A DNA stretch of 34,009 nt from Christensenellaceae bacterium. Its GTDB lineage: Bacteria > Bacillota > Clostridia > Christensenellales > DTU072. A program made the translations under genes and the position numbers. Where the stretch lies: contig JAITQU010000095.1 in the NCBI GenBank assembly GCA_031288735.1, positions 1 through 34,009 of the forward strand, in the 5' to 3' direction. A model generated the notes under the pieces. The model searched no databases, was not told where the DNA came from, and was given only the letters and a program-made list of their open reading frames with translations. Of the stretch, positions 1 through 9,173 are shown piece by piece. Within the stretch, counting starts at the first letter, position 1. Every line of letters starts with the position of its first letter.

Positions 1-112
1 CTTTTTTTGCTGTTATAAATTATAATCCTTATTCGAAATTAGCACCATTTTTAGCTATGTCTTTAAGGTCTTTTTTCACCCCTAAAAACGACAATTAATT
101 ATACAACTGACC
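1..112. repeat. Left copy of 112-bp perfect inverted terminal repeat
   Basis: The first 112 bases are the exact reverse complement of positions 33893-34004; identity breaks immediately after the CAACTGACC end. The repeat contains no convincing ORF. Perfect identity with sharp edges at both window ends suggests that the window is a contig that stops inside a multicopy repeat. A linear replicon is much less likely given the chromosomal housekeeping genes. Confidence 0.9.
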
Positions 113-134
113 TTTAAAACAGTAACAGTAAGTG

Positions 135-333
135 GTTACTTCACACCTCAACTGAATTATTAGTCTATGATGCTAAATCTAAAACAAATATCTTAAGTTG
201 CTATTCTAATGAACTTTTTCTGTTTGACATGATTGTGTTTTTGCCCTTTCTGATAGAGCAGTGACATTTATAAAAATATCATGTAACGTGAGAACTTTAA
301 CCCTGTTTTTCCATAGAGGGTGTGAACAGTAAC
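135..333. mobile_element. MITE-like element, copy 1 (degenerate)
   Basis: This ~200-bp element is bounded by imperfect inverted repeats, GTTACTTCACACC at the left and GGTGTGAACAGTAAC at the right. It shares its ends, the adjacent CAACTGAATTA, an internal AATATCATG and a TTTTCCATA near the right end with the element at 13579-13779. No ORF of its own is credible. No target-site duplication is visible, and the left repeat has lost about two bases relative to copy 2, so this copy looks older. It lies just upstream of the pgsA promoter. Confidence 0.7.
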
Positions 334-371
334 CAAAAAATTTGTCATCGAGAATTATGCAAATATTTTTG

Positions 372-400
372 TTGTAAAAAGTTAATGTTTGTGATATACT
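372..400 (+). promoter_or_regulatory. Sigma-70/SigA-type promoter for the pgsA-like gene
   Basis: TTGTAA (372-377) and TATACT (395-400) are separated by 17 bases, about 100 bases before the chosen start codon at 500. It is the best housekeeping-type promoter match in the leader, directly downstream of the MITE-like element. Confidence 0.5.
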
Positions 401-499
401 CAAAATACTTTTCGATTAGAAGAGCTAAAAAAAAGACGTGCATTAGTGTTGATTTGTTTAACCACATGTACTATCTTTGTTGTGTGCGGAGTTGTATTT

Positions 500-1174
500 A
501 TGAATTTTAAAAACCTGCGAAAACAGTTTTTTGCTATACCTAACATCCTTACGTATATAAGAGCTTTACTCATTCCCGTAACTATGTGGCTAATCATATC
601 TAAAGACACTTACATCTTTAAATCGGATGCGTTTCCAGTCGGCTTTCCTTTGATTGGTCTCTTGGTGTTGTTATTAGCTGCAACTACTGATGTTTTTGAT
701 GGCATGATCGCAAGGAAATTCAATCAAATAACTGAGTGGGGGAAGATGATTGACCCTGTTGCAGACAAACTAATGCATTCTCTTACTGCACTTGCGTTAG
801 CTATTGCTGGGCATCTGCATTGGGCATTTTTTATTGTTCTTGTAGCAAAAGAAGTATTCATGGTTGTATGGGGGGTATATCTCCTTTCAAATTCGAGAAT
901 TATACAAGCCAATATGCTAGGCAAGGTTGCATCAACGGCTATTTCAATAGGTGTCTTTATGACATTTTTTCATGATTTCTTTGCGAAAAAAGTTTTTTAT
1001 CTCGATTGGATCATTGTCGGTATTGGTATTCTCTTAACTTACATGGCGTTTGCAAATTATTGTTATCAAGCAATTAAAATAATACTTGAAATTGTTAGAG
1101 AAAAGAAAAAAGGATCACTTAATATTGACACCAGTGGCGAGACTACTGGTGAAAATACCGAAAAAAAAGATTAA
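500..1174 (+). CDS. pgsA: CDP-alcohol phosphatidyltransferase, phosphatidylglycerophosphate synthase type
   Basis: This membrane enzyme is of the family that transfers phosphatidyl from CDP-diacylglycerol to an alcohol. The PgsA type makes phosphatidylglycerol phosphate from glycerol-3-phosphate for anionic lipid synthesis. The family signature is complete: D64, D67, G68, A71, R72, G81, D85, D89 (DVFDGMIAR then G and DPVAD). Several hydrophobic segments follow, and the tail is charged and probably cytoplasmic. The frame stays open upstream to 446, but I chose the ATG at 500 (MNFKNLRKQ) because GGAG at 488-491 lies eight bases before it and the protein then begins as family members do; this gives 224 residues. 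The gene stands alone, with valS about 240 bases downstream. A related CDP-alcohol transferase with another acceptor cannot be excluded from motif evidence alone. Confidence 0.88.
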   Translation: MNFKNLRKQFFAIPNILTYIRALLIPVTMWLIISKDTYIFKSDAFPVGFPLIGLLVLLLAATTDVFDGMIARKFNQITEWGKMIDPVADKLMHSLTALALAIAGHLHWAFFIVLVAKEVFMVVWGVYLLSNSRIIQANMLGKVASTAISIGVFMTFFHDFFAKKVFYLDWIIVGIGILLTYMAFANYCYQAIKIILEIVREKKKGSLNIDTSGETTGENTEKKD

Positions 1175-1414
1175 GGTGATTTACTTTTTAAAGACTTACA
1201 GCTGTTATTCTAAACATATCTAATGAAATCAGTAATGCTTTGAGTCTAGATATCTCAATATTTTTAGCTGTCCTTATATAAAAGTCATAAGAACCACAAA
1301 TTTTGCACAAATCAATGTATGAGCCTTGATTTAGAATTTAGTATTAAATAGTATGAAATAACTAATTTGAGGTCAATATACATTGTAAATATTTACAACA
1401 CGGAGATGAAAAAA

Positions 1415-4039
1415 ATGTCATTACCAAAGCATTTCGATCCTGCTTCTTTCGAGAATGCAATTTACAAAAATTGGGAGGATAAGGGTTATTTCACACCAGA
1501 GATAACAACAGATAAATCACCGTTTTGTGTTGTAATTCCGCCACCTAATATTACTGGGCAGCTTCATATGGGACATGCACTAAATAGCACACTGCAGGAC
1601 ATTATAATAAGACATAAGCGCATGCAAGGCTTTGCAACACTGTGGTTGCCAGGCACTGATCATGCAAGTATAGCGACAGAAACAAAGATAGTAGGAAAAT
1701 TAAAGGAGGAAGGATTATCAAAGGCAGATGTTGGGCGTGATGCATTCTTAGAGCGTGCTTTCAAATGGAAGGATCAATACGGAAGGCTCATTGTTGATCA
1801 ACTTAAAAGACTAGGCAGTTCCTGTGACTGGTCACGAGAAGCATTCACAATGGATGAAAAATGCTCAAAAGCGGTAAAGGATGCATTCGTAAGATTATAT
1901 CATAAAAAAATGATTTATCGTGGCAAACGAATGATAAATTGGTGTCCGTGTTGTAAAACGGCACTATCAGATGCAGAAGTAGATTACAGCGCAGAAAATT
2001 CCTATTTATGGTATATAAATTATCCATTTGTCGATGATAGCGGCTTTGTAACTGTAGCAACAACTCGACCAGAAACTATTCTAGGAGATGTAGCCGTTGC
2101 GGTGAATCCTGAGGACCCTAAATATAAGGAGGTCATAGGAAAGCATCTTAAATTACCACTAACAAGCAAGACGATACCAATAATTGCTGATAATTATGTT
2201 GAAATTGAATTTGGTACAGGTGCAGTTAAAATCACACCAGCACATGATCCTAACGATTTTGAAGTAGGTTTAAGACATAAACTTCAACTAGTTAATGTAA
2301 TGGATGATGCTGGCTATATGAATAACAATGCAAATGAGTATGCTGGCATGAATAGATTTGAGGCTCGTGAGAAAATTGTAACGGATTTAGAAAAGCAGGG
2401 ACTACTCGAAAAAATCGAACCCTATACTCATAATGTAGGTCATTGTTCAAGGTGTGACAGTGTAGTTGAGCCTAGAGCAAGTTTGCAATGGTTTGTAAAA
2501 ATGCAAGCACTTGCAAAGCCTGCAATAAGAGTAGTCAAAGAAAGGAAAATAGTGTTTATTCCAGATAGATTTTCTAATGTCTACTTAAATTGGATGAACA
2601 ACATAAAAGATTGGTGCATCAGTAGACAATTGTGGTGGGGGCATAGAATCCCTGCATGGTATTGTACTGAATGTAATAATATTATAGTAGATGCTAATAC
2701 ACCAACGCATTGTAGTAAATGTGGTTGCACAAATTTAATACAGGATGAGGATGTGCTGGATACATGGTTTAGCAGTGCACTCTGGCCATTCTCGACACTA
2801 GGTTATCCAGAAATGACGGCGGATTTAAAATATTTCTATCCCACTAATGTCTTAGTTACAGGGTATGACATAATATTTTTCTGGGTAGCACGAATGATTT
2901 TTTCTGGGATAGAGCATATGGGTGAAATCCCATTCCCTGAAGTCTTAATTCATGGACTTGTTAGAGATGCTGACGGTAAGAAAATGTCCAAATCTGCAGG
3001 CAATGGCGTAGATCCAATAGAGATAATTGATCGATTTGGTGCCGACACACTGCGGTTTAATATATGTACTGGAATGGCACCAGGTGCTGATATTCGTTAT
3101 AGCGAAGAGAAAATAGAAAATTCAAGAAATTTTCTAAATAAATTATGGAACTCTGCAAGGTTTGTTCTAATGAATTCAGAAAACGTAAAGCTACCAGAAA
3201 TAGGAGAATTTTCGACAAACTCAGCAGATAAATGGATTCTATATAAGATGAATTCAGCAATTTCCGAGGTAAGTATCAATCTTAAAAAGTATGATATAGG
3301 TTTAGCTGGATTAAAATTGTATGATTTCATCTGGAGTGATTTTTGTGACTGGTATATAGAATTGTGTAAAGCAAATATCTACGGAAATGATGTTAAGGCT
3401 CGAGAAAGATCGCTTGCCGTTCTAATGTTTGTTTTGAAAAACATACTTAAACTCTTGCATCCATTTACTCCATTCATAACAGAGCGAATATGGCAGGAAG
3501 TTGGTGAGAATAGAACAATCATGCTAACAAAGTATCCTTCTAATAATTCAAAGTTTTCCTATTTAAAAGATTTTAAACGTTTCGAATCTATTAAAGAAAT
3601 AATCCGAGCTGTTCGCAATATCCGTGCCGAGTATGATGTTGCACCATCTAAGACGTTAAGTCTATTTATCTTGTCAAATGAAAAAATATATATAAAAAAG
3701 AATTTGCAGTTTATAAACAAACTAGCCAACATTTTAAATGTAACCTTTATCGCTGACAAGGGAGAAATAACCGAAAAAACAGTTGGTGTCTCTTTGGACG
3801 GTATTGAACTCTATGTTCCGCTAGGCGAAATAGTGAGCTTTGAAAAAGAGATAACACGATTAAATAAAGAAATTCAAAAGGTCAAAGAGGAAATATCGAG
3901 AAGTGAGAAATTATTAAACACTCAAGGATTTGTAGCTAAGGCGCCTAAAAATCTAATTAGCCAAGAGACAGAAAAATTGAAAATTAATCGAGAGCTCTGT
4001 TTTAAGCTTGAGTCTCGTGTCAGCGAAATGAGTAAGTGA
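1415..4039 (+). CDS. valS: Valyl-tRNA synthetase
   Basis: This class I aminoacyl-tRNA synthetase charges tRNA-Val in the cytoplasm and edits mischarged threonine. It is 874 residues, the normal bacterial size. The HIGH box is HMGH at residues 51-54 and the KMSKS box is at 523-527 (KKMSKSAGNG). The editing domain region carries TTRPETILGD. Cysteine pairs of zinc-binding style occur (CPCC, CSRC, CTEC, CSKC). The anticodon-binding helical domain and a C-terminal ValRS coiled-coil arm rich in E/K follow. The frame opens at 1367, but GGAG at 1402-1405 with a nine-base spacer selects the ATG at 1415 (MSLPKHFDP); the in-frame ATG at 1406 directly abuts the SD. No T-box signature (conserved GGTGG..ACC element with terminator) was found in the 240-base leader. 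FolC, which often follows valS in Bacillota, is absent here. Confidence 0.97.
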   Translation: MSLPKHFDPASFENAIYKNWEDKGYFTPEITTDKSPFCVVIPPPNITGQLHMGHALNSTLQDIIIRHKRMQGFATLWLPGTDHASIATETKIVGKLKEEGLSKADVGRDAFLERAFKWKDQYGRLIVDQLKRLGSSCDWSREAFTMDEKCSKAVKDAFVRLYHKKMIYRGKRMINWCPCCKTALSDAEVDYSAENSYLWYINYPFVDDSGFVTVATTRPETILGDVAVAVNPEDPKYKEVIGKHLKLPLTSKTIPIIADNYVEIEFGTGAVKITPAHDPNDFEVGLRHKLQLVNVMDDAGYMNNNANEYAGMNRFEAREKIVTDLEKQGLLEKIEPYTHNVGHCSRCDSVVEPRASLQWFVKMQALAKPAIRVVKERKIVFIPDRFSNVYLNWMNNIKDWCISRQLWWGHRIPAWYCTECNNIIVDANTPTHCSKCGCTNLIQDEDVLDTWFSSALWPFSTLGYPEMTADLKYFYPTNVLVTGYDIIFFWVARMIFSGIEHMGEIPFPEVLIHGLVRDADGKKMSKSAGNGVDPIEIIDRFGADTLRFNICTGMAPGADIRYSEEKIENSRNFLNKLWNSARFVLMNSENVKLPEIGEFSTNSADKWILYKMNSAISEVSINLKKYDIGLAGLKLYDFIWSDFCDWYIELCKANIYGNDVKARERSLAVLMFVLKNILKLLHPFTPFITERIWQEVGENRTIMLTKYPSNNSKFSYLKDFKRFESIKEIIRAVRNIRAEYDVAPSKTLSLFILSNEKIYIKKNLQFINKLANILNVTFIADKGEITEKTVGVSLDGIELYVPLGEIVSFEKEITRLNKEIQKVKEEISRSEKLLNTQGFVAKAPKNLISQETEKLKINRELCFKLESRVSEMSK

Positions 4040-4361
4040 TAGAAAACATGACAAGGTAAAACCATGATAAATAAAGTAAATACCTAGGTCTAGACTAAAA
4101 TTAAAAGATCAATTTATGTTTAGTTTGATAGGAGTTGCCGATTTTTAAGATATATCACACAATTTAGCTATCTTGGATTTTCATGTTTATTAATGCTAAT
4201 TATGTGTGGCTATTCGAATGAAATGTAATTTTTTTACCATACCTATCGATATGATTTTTGTGTGTTTTAAGCACTCTGTAAGTAAGCAACTAAATCCGTG
4301 AATTTTTCCTACATCTGAATTTTGTAATCTAACTTTCAATTTATCAATTTTTAAAAAATCT

Positions 4362-4427
4362 CTTCGCTAAATCAAGCATTTTTAGAATTTGTTCCTGCTT
4401 TTTGTAGATACGTTAGCGAAGTTTTTT
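4362..4427. terminator. Possible bidirectional terminator stem
   Basis: CTTCGCTAA (4362-4370) pairs perfectly with TTAGCGAAG (4413-4421). A T-run follows on the plus strand (4422-4427), and an A-run before the left arm gives a T-run on the minus strand. The position between convergent genes fits a shared terminator, but the 42-base loop is long. The motif TAGCGAAGAG followed by Ts recurs near 33848, so this may instead be part of the dispersed repeat. Confidence 0.35.
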
Positions 4428-4470
4428 ATTATACTTCCCCCTATTTACACATATTAATATACACTCCCAA
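4421..4470 (-). repeat. Dispersed promoter-like repeat, inverted copy
   Basis: Read on the minus strand, this matches 33717-33770. The first 28 bases differ at one or two positions (TTGGGAGTGTATATTAAT then TGTGTAAAT), followed by a G-rich stretch and TATAATAAAAA. The TGTGTAAA-type end recalls IS256-family terminal repeats, which is inference only. No transposase accompanies it. Confidence 0.6.
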
Positions 4471-4488
4471 AGTTACCTAAAAAATGCT

Positions 4489-5781
4489 CTAGATCAAATC
4501 AAGTATTTTTTTTAAGAGAGTTTTGTTTTCCTCTGGTAGTTTTAGAGGAGATTCAAATTGTTTCTTCCTGTTGTTTAATTGCACTCCATAAATCATGCCT
4601 ACAGCAAGGAATAAATAAAAATCTCGAGTTGTGTCCATATCAAGAGTCATGCCAGCAAATATGAGACCCACGATTACTATCCACGCAAACGGATTTGTGT
4701 TCTTAGCAGAGTAATATACTAAGAGCGTTAAAAGCACTATAAATAGTGGAAAGCCTAATAAACCGCCTCCTATAAACAATTTCAGATACATATTATGAGG
4801 TAGTATCCCAGACCATTCCTTAGCTAAATATATATACGTTTCAAAATCCCTTCCAACACCAAAGAATATATTTTCGAGTGGGGCAGCCGTAAGAGAATAT
4901 AAATAGTTACCCCATATAATCGTTCTCCCACTCCCAGTCCCTAGATTTGAAATATCAAATCGATCCGCAGTTGCTGGATATGAAAAGGACACTACTAATG
5001 CTAATATAATAGCTGATGTTGCAACTGACCAAAAAACGCGCGGGCTTTTTAGTAAATAAGGTAGAAAGGAGAGACCTATTACCGCAACGTTTGCAAGAAA
5101 GCCACCTCGAGAGCCAGAGCGGATGATGTAAAACATTACGATGTTTAAGGATACCAAGTTCAAAATAAGATTCTTCCCCTTACATATCATTCGAGACATG
5201 TATGCAGTGCAAATAATGAATCCGCAAGCGAAATAATTAGGATCGACAGAACGTGCCATTTCAAACGAGTCAAAAGTTTGACTGTCAAATATCAGTTTAA
5301 TGATGCAGGTCATTGCAAGAACATAACAACTTATTTCAATAGCGCCCTTGAAAAGTTTGAAGTCGACTTCAGAATATTGATAAGTAAATAAGAAAAGAAA
5401 AAGTGCACCGTATAAAATAAACTTAAAGTCAGGAGAGTAAGTCCTAAAATAAAAAATTTCGATTATGTTAGAAACACAATAGTACAGATAAAACAATGTG
5501 GCAAATGCTATTACTGACTTTGAAGCAGAATCTGGATATAGTCTGTCTCTAACACTCAATACCGCAATTTTTATGCTAGTTCTATTTTTTATTGTTCTTA
5601 CAATCCATTTTATTAGTTTAATGAAGTTTAGGACTAAAAGCATTAAAATGATAGCATTTATTATAGCTAATTCTTTAAAAGGTAGTACTAGAACATAATC
5701 TATCGGTGCGATTACTAAGTAAGCGCACATGAGAAGATTCGCTAAATTAAGGTCGTGTTTTTTTAATAAATTTTTAATCAT
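4489..5781 (-). CDS. O-antigen ligase/polymerase-like (Wzy_C) membrane protein
   Basis: The 430-residue polytopic membrane protein has about ten hydrophobic helices. It carries hallmarks of the Wzy_C/WaaL O-antigen ligase family in the second half: a GSGRTIIW segment before a long extracytoplasmic loop, FGVGRDF within it, and PHNMYLKLF with the conserved histidine after it. Members transfer or polymerise lipid-linked glycans on the outer face of the cytoplasmic membrane. It is the last gene of the minus-strand glycan cluster and starts at ATG 5781 with GGAG a few bases upstream. In a Gram-positive-type background it more likely polymerises or ligates a surface polysaccharide than makes LPS. 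The exact substrate cannot be read from sequence. Confidence 0.8.
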   Translation of the reverse strand: MIKNLLKKHDLNLANLLMCAYLVIAPIDYVLVLPFKELAIINAIILMLLVLNFIKLIKWIVRTIKNRTSIKIAVLSVRDRLYPDSASKSVIAFATLFYLYYCVSNIIEIFYFRTYSPDFKFILYGALFLFLFTYQYSEVDFKLFKGAIEISCYVLAMTCIIKLIFDSQTFDSFEMARSVDPNYFACGFIICTAYMSRMICKGKNLILNLVSLNIVMFYIIRSGSRGGFLANVAVIGLSFLPYLLKSPRVFWSVATSAIILALVVSFSYPATADRFDISNLGTGSGRTIIWGNYLYSLTAAPLENIFFGVGRDFETYIYLAKEWSGILPHNMYLKLFIGGGLLGFPLFIVLLTLLVYYSAKNTNPFAWIVIVGLIFAGMTLDMDTTRDFYLFLAVGMIYGVQLNNRKKQFESPLKLPEENKTLLKKILDLI

Positions 5782-6116
5782 TAACGTGCTCCAAAGGCTT
5801 TAAAATTGAATCTTTATATGGGCAACCTCTAAAAATAATGTTTTTTCATGACCATTTAGAAAAAGGCTTTTAAATTTTCCAGCTAAAAATATTTATTCCT
5901 AATTTAACTAAATAATGCAACTATGTATACTTGAAACCAGTAGTAAGGGCATCTGGTGCGAGAAATACACGTTTTAGCTGAAACTGAACTCAGGCAAGTC
6001 CATAGCGAAACACTAGGAGGTTTTTAGAGGTTCCCTAGGGATAAAGTTATAAGGTTTAACGCTAAGTCGTTGAATTACTAACCTATTAAAAATCCCAGTA
6101 AAGATTTGATTAAATC
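5782..6116. other. 335-base gap inside the glycan cluster
   Basis: This gap separates the glycosyltransferase stop from the O-antigen-ligase start, whereas three upstream genes are abutting, overlapping or close. On the minus strand there are short open stretches (for example one ending at an early stop near 6018) broken by stops in all frames. They could be the debris of a lost gene, but no family is recognisable. No clear terminator or promoter was found. Confidence 0.4.
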
Positions 6117-7232
6117 TCAAGTTATTTCGAGTTGTTTACAATAGAATTTCAGTAGATCGCAGGACGCAAGTTTAATATCAAAGCCTGCATGACGCAGTTT
6201 TTGTATGTTGTCAGTCTTATGAGTATTTGATGTGATTTGATTGATATGATCAGCCCAAATGCTAGGGGATTCTAAGCTTAGCATAGTTATTGAATCAGTT
6301 ATCATTATTTCGGTGGTCAAAGTATCAGACACAAGCGTAGGTAGTCCGTTTGCTTGAGCCTCTAATGTTACTACAGGAAATCCTTCAATAAGTGACGGTA
6401 AAACAAAGACATCGCTAGCACTCAGCAAGCCACCTATGTCTCCACGATTCCCTGTCATAATTACATGATTTTCAAGACACATGTCCTTAATTTCTTGGCT
6501 AACATGGTCCTTTAGTTCTCCATCTCCTACAAGAAGGAGCTTTAAATTCTCATTTTTATTAAGACACTCTTTAAGGATTGAAAGAACAAATGAGTGGTTT
6601 TTTAATTTTGAGAATCTTCCTATATGGCATATTACAAATTCATTTGTCAAACCGAATTCTGCTCTTTTAGAAAGTCTCATCTCTTCACTAAAGCAAAAAT
6701 CAGACAAACAGATTGAATTTGGAATGAATCGAAACTTTTTTGAATTAAGAATTTTTTTACCAAAAATTACAGATCCTGATTTTTTTGAGCACGCAAAGCA
6801 ATAATCAGATATGCTAGACAAATTGTGAGATATAATGCGGTTGCGGATTGATTTAAAAAAGGAATTAGAAAACTTATCGCTGTGCGCATGCGTTATGCAA
6901 ACCTTTGTACCATATCGTCTAGCAATTGGAAAAATTAGACGGCTAACTAAGATTTCATGACAGTGCACAATTTGATACTGGTCAGCGTGCTCACGGAAAA
7001 AATTTTTAATGTCGTTTTTTGATTTGGCATATGAGAAAATGCCAGGTCGCTCAAAGTAGAAAACATTACCCCCAGCAGAGAACACCTCAGAGTCGTAGTT
7101 TGATGGCGCATGATAAAAGCAAAGAAAATCAATCGTCAAGTTTGATTTGTCAAAATTTCTAAAATAATTCATAGCAACGTTTGCTATTCCACTACTTTGG
7201 TTGAGAGATGATAATACATATAAAACATTCAT
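6117..7232 (-). CDS. Glycosyltransferase, GT4 family (GT-B fold)
   Basis: The 371-residue cytoplasmic or membrane-associated retaining glycosyltransferase transfers a sugar from a nucleotide donor onto a growing glycan. The N-terminal acceptor domain begins with MNVLYVLSSL and a glycine-containing SSGIANVA loop. The C-terminal donor domain shows the typical HIGRFSKLKNH segment (about 203-213), the LLLVGDGEL strand (about 233-240) and the E-x7-E motif E283...E291 in EGFPVVTLEAQ. Its ATG directly follows the TAA of the upstream epimerase gene, so the two are almost certainly cotranscribed and coupled. Donor and acceptor are unknown. Confidence 0.88.
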   Translation of the reverse strand: MNVLYVLSSLNQSSGIANVAMNYFRNFDKSNLTIDFLCFYHAPSNYDSEVFSAGGNVFYFERPGIFSYAKSKNDIKNFFREHADQYQIVHCHEILVSRLIFPIARRYGTKVCITHAHSDKFSNSFFKSIRNRIISHNLSSISDYCFACSKKSGSVIFGKKILNSKKFRFIPNSICLSDFCFSEEMRLSKRAEFGLTNEFVICHIGRFSKLKNHSFVLSILKECLNKNENLKLLLVGDGELKDHVSQEIKDMCLENHVIMTGNRGDIGGLLSASDVFVLPSLIEGFPVVTLEAQANGLPTLVSDTLTTEIMITDSITMLSLESPSIWADHINQITSNTHKTDNIQKLRHAGFDIKLASCDLLKFYCKQLEIT

Positions 7233-8294
7233 TTAGAATCCGTCCACTATGCTTTTAGCATTACAATAGTCTATTGCTTCCTTAATTCCATCTCTAAGTG
7301 GAATTTTTGATATAATACCTAGCTTTGATATTTTAGAGCAGTCAACAAGCGTATGTTCAAATTTTGCATATCCCATTTCTTGATTTGTGTTTTGTAAAAC
7401 AACCCTTACATCCCCATATTCAGCGCATATGGATGCAAATTCGAATATACTCATATCGCTATCAATAGAAGCTACATTATACGACTCCCCACATTTGCCT
7501 TGCGTAAGCAAGGATAGTGATGAGCTGGTTAAATCGAAGACATTACAAAATGAAAATTTTGTAATACCTTTTGTAAATAGGACGATATCATCTTTTTTAG
7601 CAGCAGAGCGAATAAAGTGGGAAACCGCCCTTTCATCAGAGTCAATTAATGTTAAACCATATGTCTTAGCTGGACGAACAACAATATAATCAAGGCCAGA
7701 TTCGTACATCTGAGAAAGACATAATAATTCGCCAATACGTTTGCTTTCAGGATAAACGGATCTAGGATCGTCTAATTTCAAATATCCTTGCTGATTTTCA
7801 AAAAATGGTCCCTGTGATGGAAGAGGGTTTCCATAGACTTCAACAGAGGATAAATAAAGAAACCTAGTTGCTTTATTTCTTACAGCACACTGTATTGCTG
7901 ATTTAGTAAGTTCAATGTTAGTAATTAACGTCTGAAGCGGTGCTTTTTTGAACAGTGATGGATATGTTACAGCAGCGCAATGGATTATATAGTCAACAGG
8001 TCCGTTTAAATCAATATGCCCTACGCTATCACATCCTATAAGCTTTAGATTTTCATAAGGCAGGTATTTTTTTAATAAGCAACAAAGCTTTTCTAAATTT
8101 CGGCCACATGCAAAGATTTTTATATTTGCATCAAAACTTAAATTGAGAAACATAATAGTGTCAATGAAAGCTTGACCAATAAACCCTGATGCCCCAGTAA
8201 TTAGAATTGATTTTCCAAAAAGCGCATTGACATGCAGTATATCATTACACACCATAGAAAGTCTGGTATTTAATATTTCTGTTTGTGATCTCAT
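7233..8294 (-). CDS. NAD-dependent epimerase/dehydratase (extended SDR)
   Basis: The 353-residue Rossmann-fold enzyme of the extended short-chain dehydrogenase family acts on nucleotide sugars or related polyols. The cofactor loop is GASGFIG (residues 34-40). The catalytic set appears as S150 in LSSVEVYG and Y181-x3-K185 in YPESK. The start overlaps the stop of the upstream cytidylyltransferase gene by four bases (ATGA type), and the glycosyltransferase begins right after its stop. Pairing with an IspD/TarI-type cytidylyltransferase and LicD suggests a role in preparing a CDP-activated polyol or sugar. Proteins that fuse or pair these two activities are known in CDP-ribitol synthesis, but the specific substrate here is inference. 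Confidence 0.87.
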   Translation of the reverse strand: MRSQTEILNTRLSMVCNDILHVNALFGKSILITGASGFIGQAFIDTIMFLNLSFDANIKIFACGRNLEKLCCLLKKYLPYENLKLIGCDSVGHIDLNGPVDYIIHCAAVTYPSLFKKAPLQTLITNIELTKSAIQCAVRNKATRFLYLSSVEVYGNPLPSQGPFFENQQGYLKLDDPRSVYPESKRIGELLCLSQMYESGLDYIVVRPAKTYGLTLIDSDERAVSHFIRSAAKKDDIVLFTKGITKFSFCNVFDLTSSSLSLLTQGKCGESYNVASIDSDMSIFEFASICAEYGDVRVVLQNTNQEMGYAKFEHTLVDCSKISKLGIISKIPLRDGIKEAIDYCNAKSIVDGF

Positions 8295-9052
8295 AGCAAT
8301 TGAGAACTATCCCTTTTATCAAAAAATGCGCGAAAGACGAAAAAGTCTTCTGGCGTTGTTAGTTTAATGTTATCGGATCGACATTCAACAATGTGAATTG
8401 CAAAATCGCTATAATTTGAAATAAGCGCACATGAATCAGCGAAATCCTTCCTTTCCTCTTCTATAGCTTTCTTATGTGCCATAACTATATCACCTAATAA
8501 AAAACTTTGAGGTGCACGTGCAATCCATAATCTAGATTTGTCAGTTAATGCAGTTATTTTCCCATCCTCAGCTACTACAACGCTTTCAGACTCTTTTACA
8601 GCAGAGACAGCACACCTGTATTTTTTTACACATTCAATGTTTTTTTTAATCAACTCTGAGTCAATAAAAGGGCGGACACCATCGTGTATTAGAACGATAT
8701 CACAATCCTTGTAAAATTTTTGAGCTTTTAATAATCCGTTGTATATTGAGTCTTGTCCACTTTGTCCACCGGCTGTTATAGCTTTAATTTTAGAAATATT
8801 GTATTTAGCTATGACATCATTAGCATATTCAATTTGATCTGGTGATACGACAACAATGATCCCATCGATTTCAGTGCACCCTTCAAATACTTCTAGTGTA
8901 TGAATTAATACTGGCTTTCCATGAATTACAAGGAATTGCTTTGGTAGTGCACGAGTATTCATTCGAACACCAGTTCCACCAGCAAATATCACCACAAAGG
9001 CTCGTGTCGATTTAGTATCGGGAAATGTAATATTTGTATTATCGTTTACCAT
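8291..9052 (-). CDS. IspD/TarI family cytidylyltransferase
   Basis: The 253-residue nucleotidyltransferase uses CTP to make a CDP-linked alcohol. The N-terminal signature AGGTGVRMNT with LPKQF (K38) is the CTP-binding loop. AGGQSGQDSI (about 94-103) and HDGVRPF (123-129) are also family motifs, and TTPEDF lies near the end. IspD (methylerythritol phosphate pathway) and TarI/Bcs1 (ribitol-5-phosphate cytidylyltransferase) share these. I favour the TarI-like role because the neighbours are an SDR enzyme, LicD and a glycosyltransferase, and no other isoprenoid gene is present. An AGGAGA site sits just before ATG 9052. It overlaps the following SDR gene by four bases. Confidence 0.85.
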   Translation of the reverse strand: MVNDNTNITFPDTKSTRAFVVIFAGGTGVRMNTRALPKQFLVIHGKPVLIHTLEVFEGCTEIDGIIVVVSPDQIEYANDVIAKYNISKIKAITAGGQSGQDSIYNGLLKAQKFYKDCDIVLIHDGVRPFIDSELIKKNIECVKKYRCAVSAVKESESVVVAEDGKITALTDKSRLWIARAPQSFLLGDIVMAHKKAIEEERKDFADSCALISNYSDFAIHIVECRSDNIKLTTPEDFFVFRAFFDKRDSSQLL

Positions 9053-9173
9053 TATCTCTCCTAAAATTTCATAAGAATTATTAAAAATTCTTAATTTGTT
9101 AAGGTCATTAAATACAAAACAACTATTTAAATAAAAGATAAAGAGTATTCCTTCTTACACTATAAATTCTAAA

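Larger units (their letters stand above)
4040..4488. other. 449-base gap between convergent genes
   Basis: Between the stops of valS (plus) and the O-antigen-ligase-like gene (minus) I find no complete gene. A short plus-strand reading frame near 4145-4228 ends in a lipobox-like LLMLIMCG but has no start codon with a ribosome-binding site, so it is at most a lipoprotein signal-peptide remnant. The right part holds a terminator-like stem (4362-4421) and a dispersed repeat (4421-4470), described separately. Confidence 0.5.

Noticed and set aside
322..510. 62-codon plus-strand frame overlapping the pgsA leader
   Set aside because: It spans the promoter and the MITE boundary and ends inside pgsA in another frame; Cys-rich low-complexity translation.
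1175..1414. T-box riboswitch before valS
   Set aside because: No conserved T-box sequence and no terminator hairpin in the leader.
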